Positions 40,814 to 50,266 of a stretch of 64,000 bases of DNA are shown here, piece after piece. Location of the stretch: contig NZ_AP031415.1 of NCBI RefSeq assembly GCF_042850985.1, positions 2,170,001 to 2,234,000 on the forward strand, given 5' to 3'. Under the pieces are notes generated by a model, which saw nothing but the letters and a program-made list of their open reading frames with translations, was not told where the DNA came from and ran no database searches. Position 1 is the stretch's first letter. Each line of letters begins with the position of its first letter. Origin of the DNA: Allocoprobacillus sp002160865 (lineage in GTDB: Bacteria; Bacillota_I; Bacilli_A; Erysipelotrichales; Coprobacillaceae). The translations under genes and the position numbers were made by a program.

Positions 40814-42115
40814 CTATTTTCTTATATATCCATGATACTCTTTACGAGTAATTAAAGTTTTAATTTGTCTTGTTGTTTCTAATGCAACCCCTGTGATGAT
40901 AATTAAACCAGTTCCTCCTAATGTTAATGAAGCATTAGAAGTTTGTGACCAGATGACTGGTGTCATAATAGGAATTGCCGCAACAATCACTAAGAAAATT
41001 GATCCAACGACAGTAACTCTATTTAAAACTGTACTGATAAAATGTTCGGTATCTTTTCCAGTTCTTACTCCTGGAATAGAACCACCATTTTTCTTCAAAT
41101 CCTCACTAATCTTATGTGCATCAATTTGCAAATTAGAATAGAAGAAAGCAAACAAAACAATCATTACTAAATATAGGCAAAAACCAAAAGGTTCTTGATA
41201 ATTTAAGATTGTATCAATCATCTGCGTTACATCATTTGACTCCATAAAACTAATGATTGTTCTAGGAGCAGCTAAAACTGATGAAGCAAAGATAACTGGT
41301 AACACTCCAGAACTATTAATTTTAATAGGCATATGTGTTGTATCTTTTGTTCGCATTGTTGGATTAGAATTTGTTGCATACATAATTGGAATTTTTCTAA
41401 CTGCACCTTCATTGAAAACAACAAAGATAACAATTGCAAGATATACAATAACAAATAATGCATACCATAAAATTCCAAAAACTATAGTTTGTGTTCCTTC
41501 AGAAAAAGAAACTAAGTTATTGAATGTTGTAATAAAGTTTGCTGGTAAATTGGCAACAATCCCCGTAAAGATAAGTAATGAAGTTCCATTACCAACACCT
41601 TTTTGAGTAATTTGATCGCCAATCCACATCGCTAACATACTTCCTGCCATCATAACAACAACTACATATGCATAATTCAACAATGATGATGAATCAAGAA
41701 TTCCATACATTTTATCAAAAGCGTATGTCAATGATCCACCCTGGATTGCTGCTAAAACAAGAGTTACATATCGAGTAACACGATCCTTTTTCTTTTTTCC
41801 AGTATTTCCTTCTTTTTGCCATTGAGCTAATACTGGGATAACATCCATTGATAACAATTCAATAATAATGGATGCTGTAATATATGGAGAAATCCCTAAT
41901 GAAAAAATAGAAAATCTTTCCAGCATTCCCCCACCTAACATGTTCATAATTCCTAAGATACCACTATTAGCTGCTGAAGCAGTAATTGCATCAGCGTTAA
42001 TTGATGGAATTGTAATAGCGGCACCTAAACGGAATACAAACAACATACCAAGTGTAAATATAATTCTACGACGTAATTCACCTTTTTTAAAAACATTCTT
42101 AAAAAAGTTTAACAT
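40814..42115 (-). CDS. secY: preprotein translocase subunit SecY
   Basis: 433 aa, ten transmembrane helices. Contains the plug/TM2 region (GGGMLERFSIFSLGISPYIT) and the cytoplasmic loop with RVTVVGS. Channel for Sec-dependent secretion with SecE and SecG. Ends 23 bases before adk and starts one base after the rplO stop. Confidence 0.96.
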   Translation of the reverse strand: MLNFFKNVFKKGELRRRIIFTLGMLFVFRLGAAITIPSINADAITASAANSGILGIMNMLGGGMLERFSIFSLGISPYITASIIIELLSMDVIPVLAQWQKEGNTGKKKKDRVTRYVTLVLAAIQGGSLTYAFDKMYGILDSSSLLNYAYVVVVMMAGSMLAMWIGDQITQKGVGNGTSLLIFTGIVANLPANFITTFNNLVSFSEGTQTIVFGILWYALFVIVYLAIVIFVVFNEGAVRKIPIMYATNSNPTMRTKDTTHMPIKINSSGVLPVIFASSVLAAPRTIISFMESNDVTQMIDTILNYQEPFGFCLYLVMIVLFAFFYSNLQIDAHKISEDLKKNGGSIPGVRTGKDTEHFISTVLNRVTVVGSIFLVIVAAIPIMTPVIWSQTSNASLTLGGTGLIIITGVALETTRQIKTLITRKEYHGYIRK

Positions 42116-42116
42116 C

Positions 42117-42557
42117 CTAGATCACCTCAGTTTTTCCACCTGCGGCTTCAATTGCAGCAATGGCTGACTTTGAGAATTTCTTTGCTTTAACTGTTAAAGC
42201 AACTTCTAATTTTCCATTACCTAAAACTTTTAAACCATCTAATTCTTTTTTCACAAGTCCACATGCTTTTAAAGCTTCCATATCTACGACACTTCCAGCT
42301 TCAAATTTATTTAAGTCTTCTACATTGACAATAGCATATTCAACTCTATTGAAGTTTGTGAAACCACGTTTAGGTAAACGCATGAATAATGGTGTTTGTC
42401 CCCCTTCAAATCCAGGTTTCTTTCCTCCACCACTTCTTGCTCCAGCACCTTTTTGACCTCTACCAGAAGTTTTACCATGTCCTGAACTCGTTCCACGTCC
42501 AACACGTTTTCTATTTCTACGTGCTCCTTCAGTATATTGTAATTCGTGTAATTTCAT
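42117..42557 (-). CDS. rplO: 50S ribosomal protein L15
   Basis: 146 aa. The basic glycine-rich N-terminus (RVGRGTSSGHGKTSGRGQKG) and the TPLFMRLPKRGF motif are diagnostic. Confidence 0.97.
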   Translation of the reverse strand: MKLHELQYTEGARRNRKRVGRGTSSGHGKTSGRGQKGAGARSGGGKKPGFEGGQTPLFMRLPKRGFTNFNRVEYAIVNVEDLNKFEAGSVVDMEALKACGLVKKELDGLKVLGNGKLEVALTVKAKKFSKSAIAAIEAAGGKTEVI

Positions 42558-42568
42558 TTTTACACCTC

Positions 42569-42760
42569 CTACTTACTTTCTTCAACTTTAACAAGGTGGC
42601 TAACAGTATTAATCATACCTTGAATAAATTCGTTGTTAACTTTTTCAACTGATTTATGCATTTTTGTTAAACCTAACGCTTTAAGAGTATCCTTTTGATT
42701 CTTTTTTGCACCAATTGGACTTTTTACAAGCGTAATGATAACTTTATTATTTTCTGCCAT
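42569..42760 (-). CDS. rpmD: 50S ribosomal protein L30
   Basis: 63 aa, with ITLVKSPIGAKKNQKDTLKA and GLTKMHKSVEK, the usual short bacterial L30. Confidence 0.95.
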   Translation of the reverse strand: MAENNKVIITLVKSPIGAKKNQKDTLKALGLTKMHKSVEKVNNEFIQGMINTVSHLVKVEESK

Positions 42761-42774
42761 TTCTTACGCTCCTC

Positions 42775-43338
42775 CTATCCGTAAATTTCTTCTACTTTTT
42801 TATCTCTTAATTCAGCAACTTGTTGTACTGTTTTTAATAATTTTAAACCTTCAACTGTTGCACGAACCATGTTGATTGGAGTTCTAGAACCAATTGATTT
42901 AGAAATAATATCTGAATATCCAGCTAATTCAACAACCGCACGAACTGGACCACCAGCAATGATTCCAGTACCTTCAGATGCAGGTCTTAAGAATACATTT
43001 CCTGATCCATACATACCATTAATTTCATGAGGAATTGTTCCATGAATAATTGGTACATTAATAACATTTCTTTTAGCTGCTTCAGATGCTTTTCTAATAG
43101 CATCAGGTACTTCGTTAGCTTTACCTGTTCCAAATCCAACGCGACCTTTTTTATCACCGATAACAACTAATGCAGCAAAGCGGAATTTACGTCCCCCTTT
43201 AACAACTTTAGTTACACGGTTAATTGTGACAACACGTTCTTCGAATTCTTTTTCAACTCTTGGTCCATTTCTTCTTGGTCCATTTCTTCTTGGTCCATTT
43301 CTTCTTGGTCCATTTTCTCTTGGTTTACGTTGTTCCAT
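42775..43338 (-). CDS. rpsE: 30S ribosomal protein S5 with a tandem-repeat N-terminal extension
   Basis: 187 aa, about 20 longer than usual. The conserved part starts near residue 31 (EFEERVVTINRVTKVVKGG) and runs to the end (VEEIYG). In front of it is a basic repeat: NGPRR units repeated (residues about 9-27), encoded by near-perfect 15-bp tandem repeats at 43257-43320. The repeats are in frame and the gene is otherwise intact. Confidence 0.95.
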   Translation of the reverse strand: MEQRKPRENGPRRNGPRRNGPRRNGPRVEKEFEERVVTINRVTKVVKGGRKFRFAALVVIGDKKGRVGFGTGKANEVPDAIRKASEAAKRNVINVPIIHGTIPHEINGMYGSGNVFLRPASEGTGIIAGGPVRAVVELAGYSDIISKSIGSRTPINMVRATVEGLKLLKTVQQVAELRDKKVEEIYG

Positions 43339-43352
43339 TCTTTAACCTCCTA

Positions 43353-43709
43353 TTAGAATTTTAATCCAGCTTCTCTAGCAGCTTCAGCTAGTGCTTTCAC
43401 ACGACCATGATAAATATATCCACCACGATCAAATACTACATTTTCAATATTTTTGGCAATAGCTCTCTTTGCAATTTCAGTACCAACTTGAGTTGCAGCT
43501 TCAATATTTCCACCGTTTGCTAATTTCATATCTACTGATGATGCTGCAACTAATGTTACACCATTAACATCATCAATAATTTGTGCGTGGATATGAGAGC
43601 TTGAACGGAATACATTTAAACGAGGACATTCAGGAGTTCCACTGATTTTTCTACGAACTCTCGCATGACGTTTTTTACGTAAATCGTTTCTTGACATAGA
43701 TTTAGCCAT
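43353..43709 (-). CDS. rplR: 50S ribosomal protein L18
   Basis: 118 aa 5S rRNA-binding protein. Shows RLNVFRSSSHIHAQIIDD and DRGGYIYHGRVKALAEAAREAGL at the C-terminus. Confidence 0.97.
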   Translation of the reverse strand: MAKSMSRNDLRKKRHARVRRKISGTPECPRLNVFRSSSHIHAQIIDDVNGVTLVAASSVDMKLANGGNIEAATQVGTEIAKRAIAKNIENVVFDRGGYIYHGRVKALAEAAREAGLKF

Positions 43710-43737
43710 GATTTTAGCTCCTTCCTTATTTCATCAA

Positions 43738-44283
43738 CTACTTCTTACCAGCAGTTTTACCTTCTTTTCTAATAATTCTTTCATCAACGTATTTAATACC
43801 TTTTCCTTTGTAAGGTTCAGGTTTTTTCACAGCTCTAATTCTTGCTGCAATTTCTCCAACTCTTTCTTTAGAGATTCCTGATACAATAATTGATGTCTGA
43901 GATGGAGTTTCAATTTTAACTCCTTCTTCACCTTCAACTTCTACTGGATGAGAAAATCCAACATTTAATACTAATTTATTACCTTGCATTTGAGCACGGT
44001 ATCCAATACCAACAACTTCAAGCTCTTTTTTATAACCGTTGTGTACACCTTCGATCATATTAGCAAGTAATGCTCTTGTTGTTCCGTGTAATTGTTTTAC
44101 ATGTTTTTGTTCACTTGTTCTGCTTACTGTAATAACATTTTCATCCATATTAATATTAATTAATGGAGAAAATTGTCTGACTAAAGTCCCTTTTGCACCT
44201 GTAACTGTAACAGTATTATCATCAGCGATTTCAACTTTTACACCTTCAGGTACATTGATAATCTTATTACCTACACGAGACAT
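43738..44283 (-). CDS. rplF: 50S ribosomal protein L6
   Basis: 181 aa; SRVGNKIINVPEGVKV at the start, VGIGYRAQMQGNKLVLNVGF in the middle, KPEPYKGKGIKYVDE near the end. Confidence 0.97.
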   Translation of the reverse strand: MSRVGNKIINVPEGVKVEIADDNTVTVTGAKGTLVRQFSPLININMDENVITVSRTSEQKHVKQLHGTTRALLANMIEGVHNGYKKELEVVGIGYRAQMQGNKLVLNVGFSHPVEVEGEEGVKIETPSQTSIIVSGISKERVGEIAARIRAVKKPEPYKGKGIKYVDERIIRKEGKTAGKK

Positions 44284-44311
44284 CAGTTACACCTCCTGTT
44301 TTCTTATTTTA

Positions 44312-44701
44312 TTACCAGATATATGCTAATACTTCTCCACCGATTTGTTTAGCTCTTGCTTCTTTATCAGTCATTAATCCTTGAGAAGTAGATAATACAA
44401 CGATTCCTAAACCATTTAATACTTTAGGAATTTCATTTACTTTAGCGTACTGACGAAGTCCTGGTTTAGATACTCTCTTTAATCCAGTGATGACTCTATC
44501 ATTTCCTTTATATTTTAAAGTGATGACAATGTTTTTGATGACACCTTCACCCTCAACTTTATATCCTTTAATAAATCCTTCGTTTTTCAAAATTTCAGCT
44601 AATTGCACTTTTAATTTTGATGCAGGAATCATAACTTCTTCATGACGTTGTTGATTCGCATTACGAATTCTTGTTAACATATCTGCAATTGGATCTGTCA
44701 T
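44312..44701 (-). CDS. rpsH: 30S ribosomal protein S8
   Basis: 129 aa; TDPIADMLTRIRNANQ at the start and VLSTSQGLMTDKEARAKQIGG at the end, the rRNA-binding segment. Confidence 0.97.
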   Translation of the reverse strand: MTDPIADMLTRIRNANQQRHEEVMIPASKLKVQLAEILKNEGFIKGYKVEGEGVIKNIVITLKYKGNDRVITGLKRVSKPGLRQYAKVNEIPKVLNGLGIVVLSTSQGLMTDKEARAKQIGGEVLAYIW

Positions 44702-44734
44702 TTGAAATGTCCTCCTTCCATTTGGATGATTTGA

Positions 44735-44920
44735 TTACCAACTTGCTTTTTTAACACCAGGAATTTCACCTTTGTAAGCTAATTCTCTGAAGCAAATACG
44801 GCATAATTTAAATTTTCTAATTACTGCATGTGGACGTCCACAACGTTCGCATCTTGTATATTCACGAACTTTGTATTTTTGAGGACGTTGTTGTTTAACT
44901 TTCATTGATGTTTTAGCCAT
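44735..44920 (-). CDS. rpsN: 30S ribosomal protein S14, zinc-binding type
   Basis: 61 aa short form with CERCGRPH and CRICFREL, the four zinc-ligand cysteines. Confidence 0.97.
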   Translation of the reverse strand: MAKTSMKVKQQRPQKYKVREYTRCERCGRPHAVIRKFKLCRICFRELAYKGEIPGVKKASW

Positions 44921-44934
44921 TAATTAAGTCCTCC

Positions 44935-45474
44935 TTATTTATGGAATGGCATTCCTAATTGTGCTAATAATTCATGACCTTCTTCATCAGTTTTAGCAGT
45001 TGTTACGAATACAATATCCATTCCTCTGATTTTGTTTACTTTATCAAAATTGATTTCTGGGAAAATTAATTGTTCTTTAACACCTAAAGTATAATTTCCT
45101 CTCCCATCAAAAGAATTCTTTGGTACACCTCTAAAATCTCTTACACGAGGTAAAGAAATACTAATTAATTTATCTAAGAATTCATACATTCTTTCTCCAC
45201 GTAAAGTAACTTTACAACCAATTGGCATTCCTTCACGTAATTTAAATCCAGCAATTGATTTTTTAGCTCTAGTAATCACTGGTTTTTGTCCTGAAATTAA
45301 AGTTAATTCTTCAACAGCTTCATCTAATAATTTAGAGTTGCTAACTGCATCACCAACACCAATGTTGATAACGATTTTTTCCATAGCTGGAACTTGCATT
45401 ACAGAACTATAGTTAAATTTAGTCATTAATGACTTAACGATTTCATTTTCATAACGTTCCTTTAGTCGGTTCAT
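44935..45474 (-). CDS. rplE: 50S ribosomal protein L5
   Basis: 179 aa 5S rRNA-binding protein; KIVINIGVGDAVSN, RRAKKSIAGFKLREG-type segment and FDGRGNYTLGVKEQLIFPEI are present. Confidence 0.97.
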   Translation of the reverse strand: MNRLKERYENEIVKSLMTKFNYSSVMQVPAMEKIVINIGVGDAVSNSKLLDEAVEELTLISGQKPVITRAKKSIAGFKLREGMPIGCKVTLRGERMYEFLDKLISISLPRVRDFRGVPKNSFDGRGNYTLGVKEQLIFPEINFDKVNKIRGMDIVFVTTAKTDEEGHELLAQLGMPFHK

Positions 45475-45492
45475 TATTTAACCTCCTTCCGA

Positions 45493-45825
45493 TTACTTTT
45501 TCTTCTTTGTAGTTTTATCTAAGGCTTTACCTGTTTTTTTATTAATACGGTATTTTTTACCCTCTTCATCAAAAGCATAACCAATTTTAACAGCTTGTTT
45601 TGCTTTTGTATCATAATATGCAACATTAGAAACATGAATAGGTGCTTCTCTTGTTACAATACCACCTTCTGGATCGGCTTGTGAAGGTTTAATGTGTTTT
45701 GTTACCATGTTCACACCTTCAACAATCACTCTATCTTCTTTTCTTAGAATTTGAATAATTTCTCCAGTTTTCCCTTTATCGCTACCAGCGATAACTTGAA
45801 CTGTATCACCTACACGTAATTTCAT
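45493..45825 (-). CDS. rplX: 50S ribosomal protein L24
   Basis: 110 aa; KOW motif GDTVQVIAGSDKGKTGEI at the N-terminus, VNMVTKHIKPSQADPEGG in the middle. Confidence 0.97.
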   Translation of the reverse strand: MKLRVGDTVQVIAGSDKGKTGEIIQILRKEDRVIVEGVNMVTKHIKPSQADPEGGIVTREAPIHVSNVAYYDTKAKQAVKIGYAFDEEGKKYRINKKTGKALDKTTKKKK

Positions 45826-45839
45826 CTTCTCGTTTCCTC

Positions 45840-46208
45840 CTATAATACCTCAGGAGCTAATGATACGATTTTCATAAAATCAGCATCTCTTAACTCTCTT
45901 GCTACCGGTCCAAAGATACGAGTTCCTCTAGGTGAATTATCATCTTTGATAATAACACAAGCATTATCATCAAATTTAATATATGAACCATTTTCACGGT
46001 TAACACCATATTTTGTTCTTACGATAACAGCTTTTACAACTTCACCTTTTTTAACTGTACCACCTGGAGTCGCTTGTTTCACTGTCGCTACGACTATATC
46101 ACCGATGTTACTAAATTTTCTATTTGAACCACCAAGGTTTCTGATTACTAGTACTTCTTTTGCTCCTGTATTGTCAGCAACTTTTAATCTGCTTTCATTT
46201 TGGATCAT
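45840..46208 (-). CDS. rplN: 50S ribosomal protein L14
   Basis: 122 aa; MIQNESRLKVADNTGAKEVL and ARELRDADFMKIVSLAPEVL are hallmark ends of L14. Confidence 0.97.
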   Translation of the reverse strand: MIQNESRLKVADNTGAKEVLVIRNLGGSNRKFSNIGDIVVATVKQATPGGTVKKGEVVKAVIVRTKYGVNRENGSYIKFDDNACVIIKDDNSPRGTRIFGPVARELRDADFMKIVSLAPEVL

Positions 46209-46237
46209 TCAAGTGACCTCCTTTCAGATTCTATTCA

Positions 46238-46498
46238 TTAAATAATTTCTGCTTTTTTTACAACTTCTACTAAACGGAAACGTTTAGTTGCTGATAATGG
46301 ACGAGTTGCCATGATTTTTACAACGTCTCCATCTCTAGCAATGTTTTCTTCATCATGAGCCTTAAACTTTTTAGAAGATTTAACACGTTTTCCGTATTTT
46401 TTGTGTTTAACATGAGTTTCAACTAAAACAGTAATTGTTTTATCCATTTTTGTAGAAACAACTGTTCCAGTGTAAACCTTACGATTATTTCTTTCCAT
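46238..46498 (-). CDS. rpsQ: 30S ribosomal protein S17
   Basis: 86 aa OB-fold protein; GTVVSTKMDKTITVLVETHV and RPLSATKRFRLVEV. Confidence 0.97.
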   Translation of the reverse strand: MERNNRKVYTGTVVSTKMDKTITVLVETHVKHKKYGKRVKSSKKFKAHDEENIARDGDVVKIMATRPLSATKRFRLVEVVKKAEII

Positions 46499-46510
46499 AG
46501 TCTACTCCTT

Positions 46511-46705
46511 CTATTTGTTTAATTCTCTTTCTCTAATAATTGTTTTAATTCTTGCGATATTTTTTCTAACTGTTCTAATACGAGCAGTATTTTCTAATTG
46601 TCCTGTTGCCTGTTGGAATCTTAATCCAAATAATTCTTTTTTGTACTCTTCTACTTTGTTAAGTAATTCTTGAGTTTCTGTATTTCTAATATCTTGAACT
46701 GTCAC
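46511..46705 (-). CDS. rpmC: 50S ribosomal protein L29
   Basis: 64 aa, two-helix protein with KKELFGLRFQQATGQLENTA and RTVRKNIARIKTIIRER. Confidence 0.97.
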   Translation of the reverse strand: MTVQDIRNTETQELLNKVEEYKKELFGLRFQQATGQLENTARIRTVRKNIARIKTIIRERELNK

Positions 46706-46707
46706 AA

Positions 46708-47118
46708 TTACTCACCTCTTCCAATAATCTTACATTTCACTGGTAATTTGTGAGATGCAAGTCTTAATGCTTCTCTTGCAACTTCTTCTTCTACACCAGC
46801 AACTTCGAACATAACGCGACCTGTTTTTACAACTGCTACCCATTCTTCTGGAGCACCTTTACCTGAACCCATACGGACTTCAAGAGGTTTCTTTGTTTTA
46901 GCTAAATGAGGGAAGATTCTAATCCAAACTTGCCCACCACGTTTCATATAACGGTTCATAGCAATACGAGCTGCTTCGATTTGTCTTGAAGTAATCCAAG
47001 CACCTTCTTGAGCTTGTAATCCATATTCACCAAAAGAAACTTGAGTTCCACCTTTAGCTTTACCTTCATATTTGATTCTATGAGGTCTTCTATATTTAGT
47101 TCTCTTAGGCATCAACAT
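46708..47118 (-). CDS. rplP: 50S ribosomal protein L16
   Basis: 136 aa; MLMPKRTKYRRPHR start (the ATG at 47118 matches the family start MLxPKR), MRMGSGKG-type EVRMGSGKGAPEEWVAVVK. Two bases after rpsC. Confidence 0.97.
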   Translation of the reverse strand: MLMPKRTKYRRPHRIKYEGKAKGGTQVSFGEYGLQAQEGAWITSRQIEAARIAMNRYMKRGGQVWIRIFPHLAKTKKPLEVRMGSGKGAPEEWVAVVKTGRVMFEVAGVEEEVAREALRLASHKLPVKCKIIGRGE

Positions 47119-47120
47119 GA

Positions 47121-47774
47121 TTATTTATCCCCTTTCTTCTTTGCAGGAAGAATTTCTCCCTTACAAATCCAAACTTTTACTCCTAATTTTCCATAAGTTG
47201 TGTCAGCTTCAGCAGTCGCATAATCAATGTCAGCTCTTAATGTATGAAGAGGTACAACACCTTCAGAATAACCTTCAGTTCTTGCCATATCAGCACCACC
47301 TAAACGTCCTGAAACAGCTGTTTTGATTCCTTTAGCACCAGCTCTCATAGCAGCTTGAATAGCTCTTTTTTGAACTGTTCTAAATGAAGCACGGTTTTCT
47401 AATTGTTCAGCAATCTTGTTTGCTACAAGTTGAGCAACAACATCTGGATTTTTAATTTCAACGATATTGATAAACACTTGTTTACCGTTAACCATTTTTG
47501 CAACTTCTTTTCTTAATGCATCAACAGCTTCACCATCTTTTCCGATAACTACACCAGGACGAGATGTATGAACATAGATGCTTACACGATTTTTAGATCT
47601 TTCAATTTCAATATTAGCGACATAAGCGCCTTTTAACTTTGCATATAAGAATTCACGAATTTTGATATCTTCGTGTAATAATGAAGCAAAGTCTTTATCA
47701 TTAGCATACCATCTTGAATTCCAATTGCGGTTAATGCCAACACGTAATCCTACTGGACTTACTTTTTGACCCAT
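47121..47774 (-). CDS. rpsC: 30S ribosomal protein S3
   Basis: 217 aa; KH domain with GRPGVVIGKDG-type motif (HTSRPGVVIGKDGEAVDALR) and C-terminal LGVKVWICKGEILP. Confidence 0.97.
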   Translation of the reverse strand: MGQKVSPVGLRVGINRNWNSRWYANDKDFASLLHEDIKIREFLYAKLKGAYVANIEIERSKNRVSIYVHTSRPGVVIGKDGEAVDALRKEVAKMVNGKQVFINIVEIKNPDVVAQLVANKIAEQLENRASFRTVQKRAIQAAMRAGAKGIKTAVSGRLGGADMARTEGYSEGVVPLHTLRADIDYATAEADTTYGKLGVKVWICKGEILPAKKKGDK

Positions 47775-47785
47775 ACTTTGCCCTC

Positions 47786-48118
47786 CTATCTTTCAGCAAC
47801 CACACAAGTGATGTGGCTTGTTCTTTTTAAAATTTGAGTTCCGCTTCCTTTTGCTCTTGCACGGAATCTTTTTAATGTAGGACCTTCGTCTACATAAATT
47901 TCTTTGATGTATAATTTATCTTCTTCTGCACCTTCATTGAATACAGCGTTTTGTGCAGCAGATTTAACGACTTTAATGATTGCAGGAGTTGCACTTTTAT
48001 TAACGAATTCTAAAATTCCAAGTGCTTCTTTTACTTGCTTCCCTCTTACCAAGTCAACAACTAATCTTGCTTTTTGAGGTGAAACACGAATCATTTTAGC
48101 TTGAGCTCTTGCTTCCAT
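47786..48118 (-). CDS. rplV: 50S ribosomal protein L22
   Basis: 110 aa; MIRVSPQKARLVVDLVRGK and the exit-tunnel loop region GPTLKRFRARAKGSGTQILK. No insertion or deletion of the kind that gives macrolide resistance is apparent by eye. Confidence 0.97.
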   Translation of the reverse strand: MEARAQAKMIRVSPQKARLVVDLVRGKQVKEALGILEFVNKSATPAIIKVVKSAAQNAVFNEGAEEDKLYIKEIYVDEGPTLKRFRARAKGSGTQILKRTSHITCVVAER

Positions 48119-48138
48119 GTTTATTTTCTCCTCTCTTT

Positions 48139-48417
48139 CTATTTACCAGATTTTTTATCATCAGCATCATGACCATGATAAGTTCTTGTAGGAGCAAATT
48201 CTCCTAATTTATGTCCAACCATATCTTCAGTAACATATACTGGGATGTGTTCTCTTCCGTTATAAACTGCGAACGTATGTTCAATAAATTGTGGGAAGAT
48301 TGTAGAACGTCTTGACCATGTTTTAATGACTTCTTTTTTGTTTGCAGCATTTAATGCTTCAACTTTTTTCATTAAGTGTTCATCCACGAATGGACCTTTT
48401 TTCAAACTTCTTGCCAT
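48139..48417 (-). CDS. rpsS: 30S ribosomal protein S19
   Basis: 92 aa; MARSLKKGPFVDEHLMKKVE and GHKLGEFAPTRTYHGH. Confidence 0.97.
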   Translation of the reverse strand: MARSLKKGPFVDEHLMKKVEALNAANKKEVIKTWSRRSTIFPQFIEHTFAVYNGREHIPVYVTEDMVGHKLGEFAPTRTYHGHDADDKKSGK

Positions 48418-48435
48418 ATTCTATAACCCTCCTTC

Positions 48436-49269
48436 TTATTTACCGTTACGACGACGTACGATTAATTTATTTGAAGCTTTCTTTGTATTTCTTGTTTTAA
48501 CACCAAGTGCTTTTTTACCCCATGGAGTCATTGGTGCTTTACGACCGATTGAAGTTCTACCTTCACCACCACCATGAGGGTGATCATTAGGGTTCATAAC
48601 AGAACCACGAACAGTAGGTCTAATACCTTTCCATCTGTTACGTCCTGCTTTACCAATGTTAACTAATCCATGATCTTCATTTCCAACAACACCAACTGTT
48701 GCTCTACAAACTGCTAAGAATTTTCTTACTTCACCAGAAGCTAATCTTACAGTTACATATTTTCCTTCTTTACCTAAGATTTGAGCAGAAACACCTGCAG
48801 ATCTAGCAATTTGTCCACCTTTTCCTGGATGCATTTCAATATTGTGGATAACTGTACCTTCAGGCATATTTCCCATTGGTAAACTATTACCAACAATAAT
48901 ATCAGCATTTTCTCCAGAAACAATTTTCATTCCAACTTCTAATCCTTTAGGAGCTAAAATATATCTTTTTTCACCATCTACATAGTGAATTAATGCAATA
49001 TTTGCAGATCTATTTGGATCATATTCAATTGTTGCAACTTTACCAACAATATCATCTTTATTACGTTTAAAATCAATAATACGATATAAACGTTTATGTC
49101 CACCACCGTGATGGCGAGTAGTGATTACACCTTGATTATTACGCCCACCAGTTTTTGATAAACGAACAGTCAATGATTTCTCAGGCTTATTAGTAGTAAT
49201 TTCTTCATAAGTTAAAGAAGTCATATTACGACGACCATTTGTTGTAGGCTTATATACTTTAATAGGCAT
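48436..49269 (-). CDS. rplB: 50S ribosomal protein L2
   Basis: 277 aa; NNQGVITTRHHGGGHKRLYR and the peptidyl-transferase-centre loop SVMNPNDHPHGGGEG with the conserved His. Confidence 0.97.
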   Translation of the reverse strand: MPIKVYKPTTNGRRNMTSLTYEEITTNKPEKSLTVRLSKTGGRNNQGVITTRHHGGGHKRLYRIIDFKRNKDDIVGKVATIEYDPNRSANIALIHYVDGEKRYILAPKGLEVGMKIVSGENADIIVGNSLPMGNMPEGTVIHNIEMHPGKGGQIARSAGVSAQILGKEGKYVTVRLASGEVRKFLAVCRATVGVVGNEDHGLVNIGKAGRNRWKGIRPTVRGSVMNPNDHPHGGGEGRTSIGRKAPMTPWGKKALGVKTRNTKKASNKLIVRRRNGK

Positions 49270-49327
49270 CTGTTTTCCTCCTTATTTTTCTTATCTGGAA
49301 TGGAGTACATTCCAATAGTATATCGGA

Positions 49328-49618
49328 TTATTCTTCACCGAATAAATCGATTGAATATCCTTCTTTTAATTTTACAATAGCTTTCTTTCTTCTTTTTGTT
49401 TTACCAACGTATCTACCCATTCTTTTTGTTTTAGGTTTCACATTCATAATGTTTACTTTTTCAACTTTAACGTCAAACATTTTTTCAACTGCAACTTTTA
49501 CTTCAGTTTTATTTGTATTTACATCAACATCAAATGTATATTTGTTTTCGTTTTGTTGTAACAATAAAGATTTTTCAGTAAGTACTGGTTTCTTTAATAC
49601 ATCAGTTATATGTGCCAT
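49328..49618 (-). CDS. rplW: 50S ribosomal protein L23
   Basis: 96 aa; PVLTEKSLLLQQNENKYTFD start and VKPKTKRMGRYVGKTKRRKK. Overlaps the rplD stop by one base. A 58-base gap separates it from rplB. Confidence 0.97.
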   Translation of the reverse strand: MAHITDVLKKPVLTEKSLLLQQNENKYTFDVDVNTNKTEVKVAVEKMFDVKVEKVNIMNVKPKTKRMGRYVGKTKRRKKAIVKLKEGYSIDLFGEE

Positions 49619-50244
49619 TATGCCAATACCTCCTCAACAGCTTTGATAGCTCCTTCAGTCATAACTAGCTTAGTGCTATCTACAATATCATAAACGTTAA
49701 GACCTTTTGAATTAATAACTTTAACACCAGGAATATTTCTTGCTGATAAAGCTACGTTTTCATCAACTTCATCCATAACGATTAATGTTTTTCTATTTGC
49801 TTCTAAGTTTTCTAACACTTTAACCATTGCTTTTGTCTTTGGTGCTTCCATAGCGATGTTATCTAATACTGTTAATTTACTATCAATCACTTTTTGACTT
49901 AAAGCTGATTTAAGCGCTAAACGTCTTACTTTTTTATTCATTTTTAATTTATAGTTTCTATCTGGTGTAGGCCCAAATACAACTCCTCCACCTCTCCATT
50001 GTGGAGCACGGATAGATCCTTGTCTTGCTCTACCTGTACCTTTTTGACGCCAAGGTTTCTTTCCTCCACCTTTAACTTCAGTACGGTTTTTCACTTTATG
50101 AGTCCCTTGTCTCCATGAAGCTCTTTGTAGTAAGACCATATCAAAGATTGCTTGGTTGTTTGGTTCAATACCAAATACAGATTCATTTAATTCTGTATCT
50201 TTTACTTTTTGTCCTTCTTGATTATATACTGCAACTTTTAACAT
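49618..50244 (-). CDS. rplD: 50S ribosomal protein L4
   Basis: 208 aa; tunnel-loop motif KPWRQKGTGRARQGSIRAPQ is wild-type-like. ATG 50242-50244 with AAAGGAGG upstream is chosen; a start at 50289 would run into rplC. Confidence 0.97.
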   Translation of the reverse strand: MLKVAVYNQEGQKVKDTELNESVFGIEPNNQAIFDMVLLQRASWRQGTHKVKNRTEVKGGGKKPWRQKGTGRARQGSIRAPQWRGGGVVFGPTPDRNYKLKMNKKVRRLALKSALSQKVIDSKLTVLDNIAMEAPKTKAMVKVLENLEANRKTLIVMDEVDENVALSARNIPGVKVINSKGLNVYDIVDSTKLVMTEGAIKAVEEVLA

Positions 50245-50266
50245 TAGTTTTCCTCCTTTCGCTTCA

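Noticed and set aside
43257..43320. CRISPR-like short repeats
   Set aside because: Units are 15 bp, contiguous, without spacers, and in frame inside rpsE. No CRISPR array or cas gene is present in the window.
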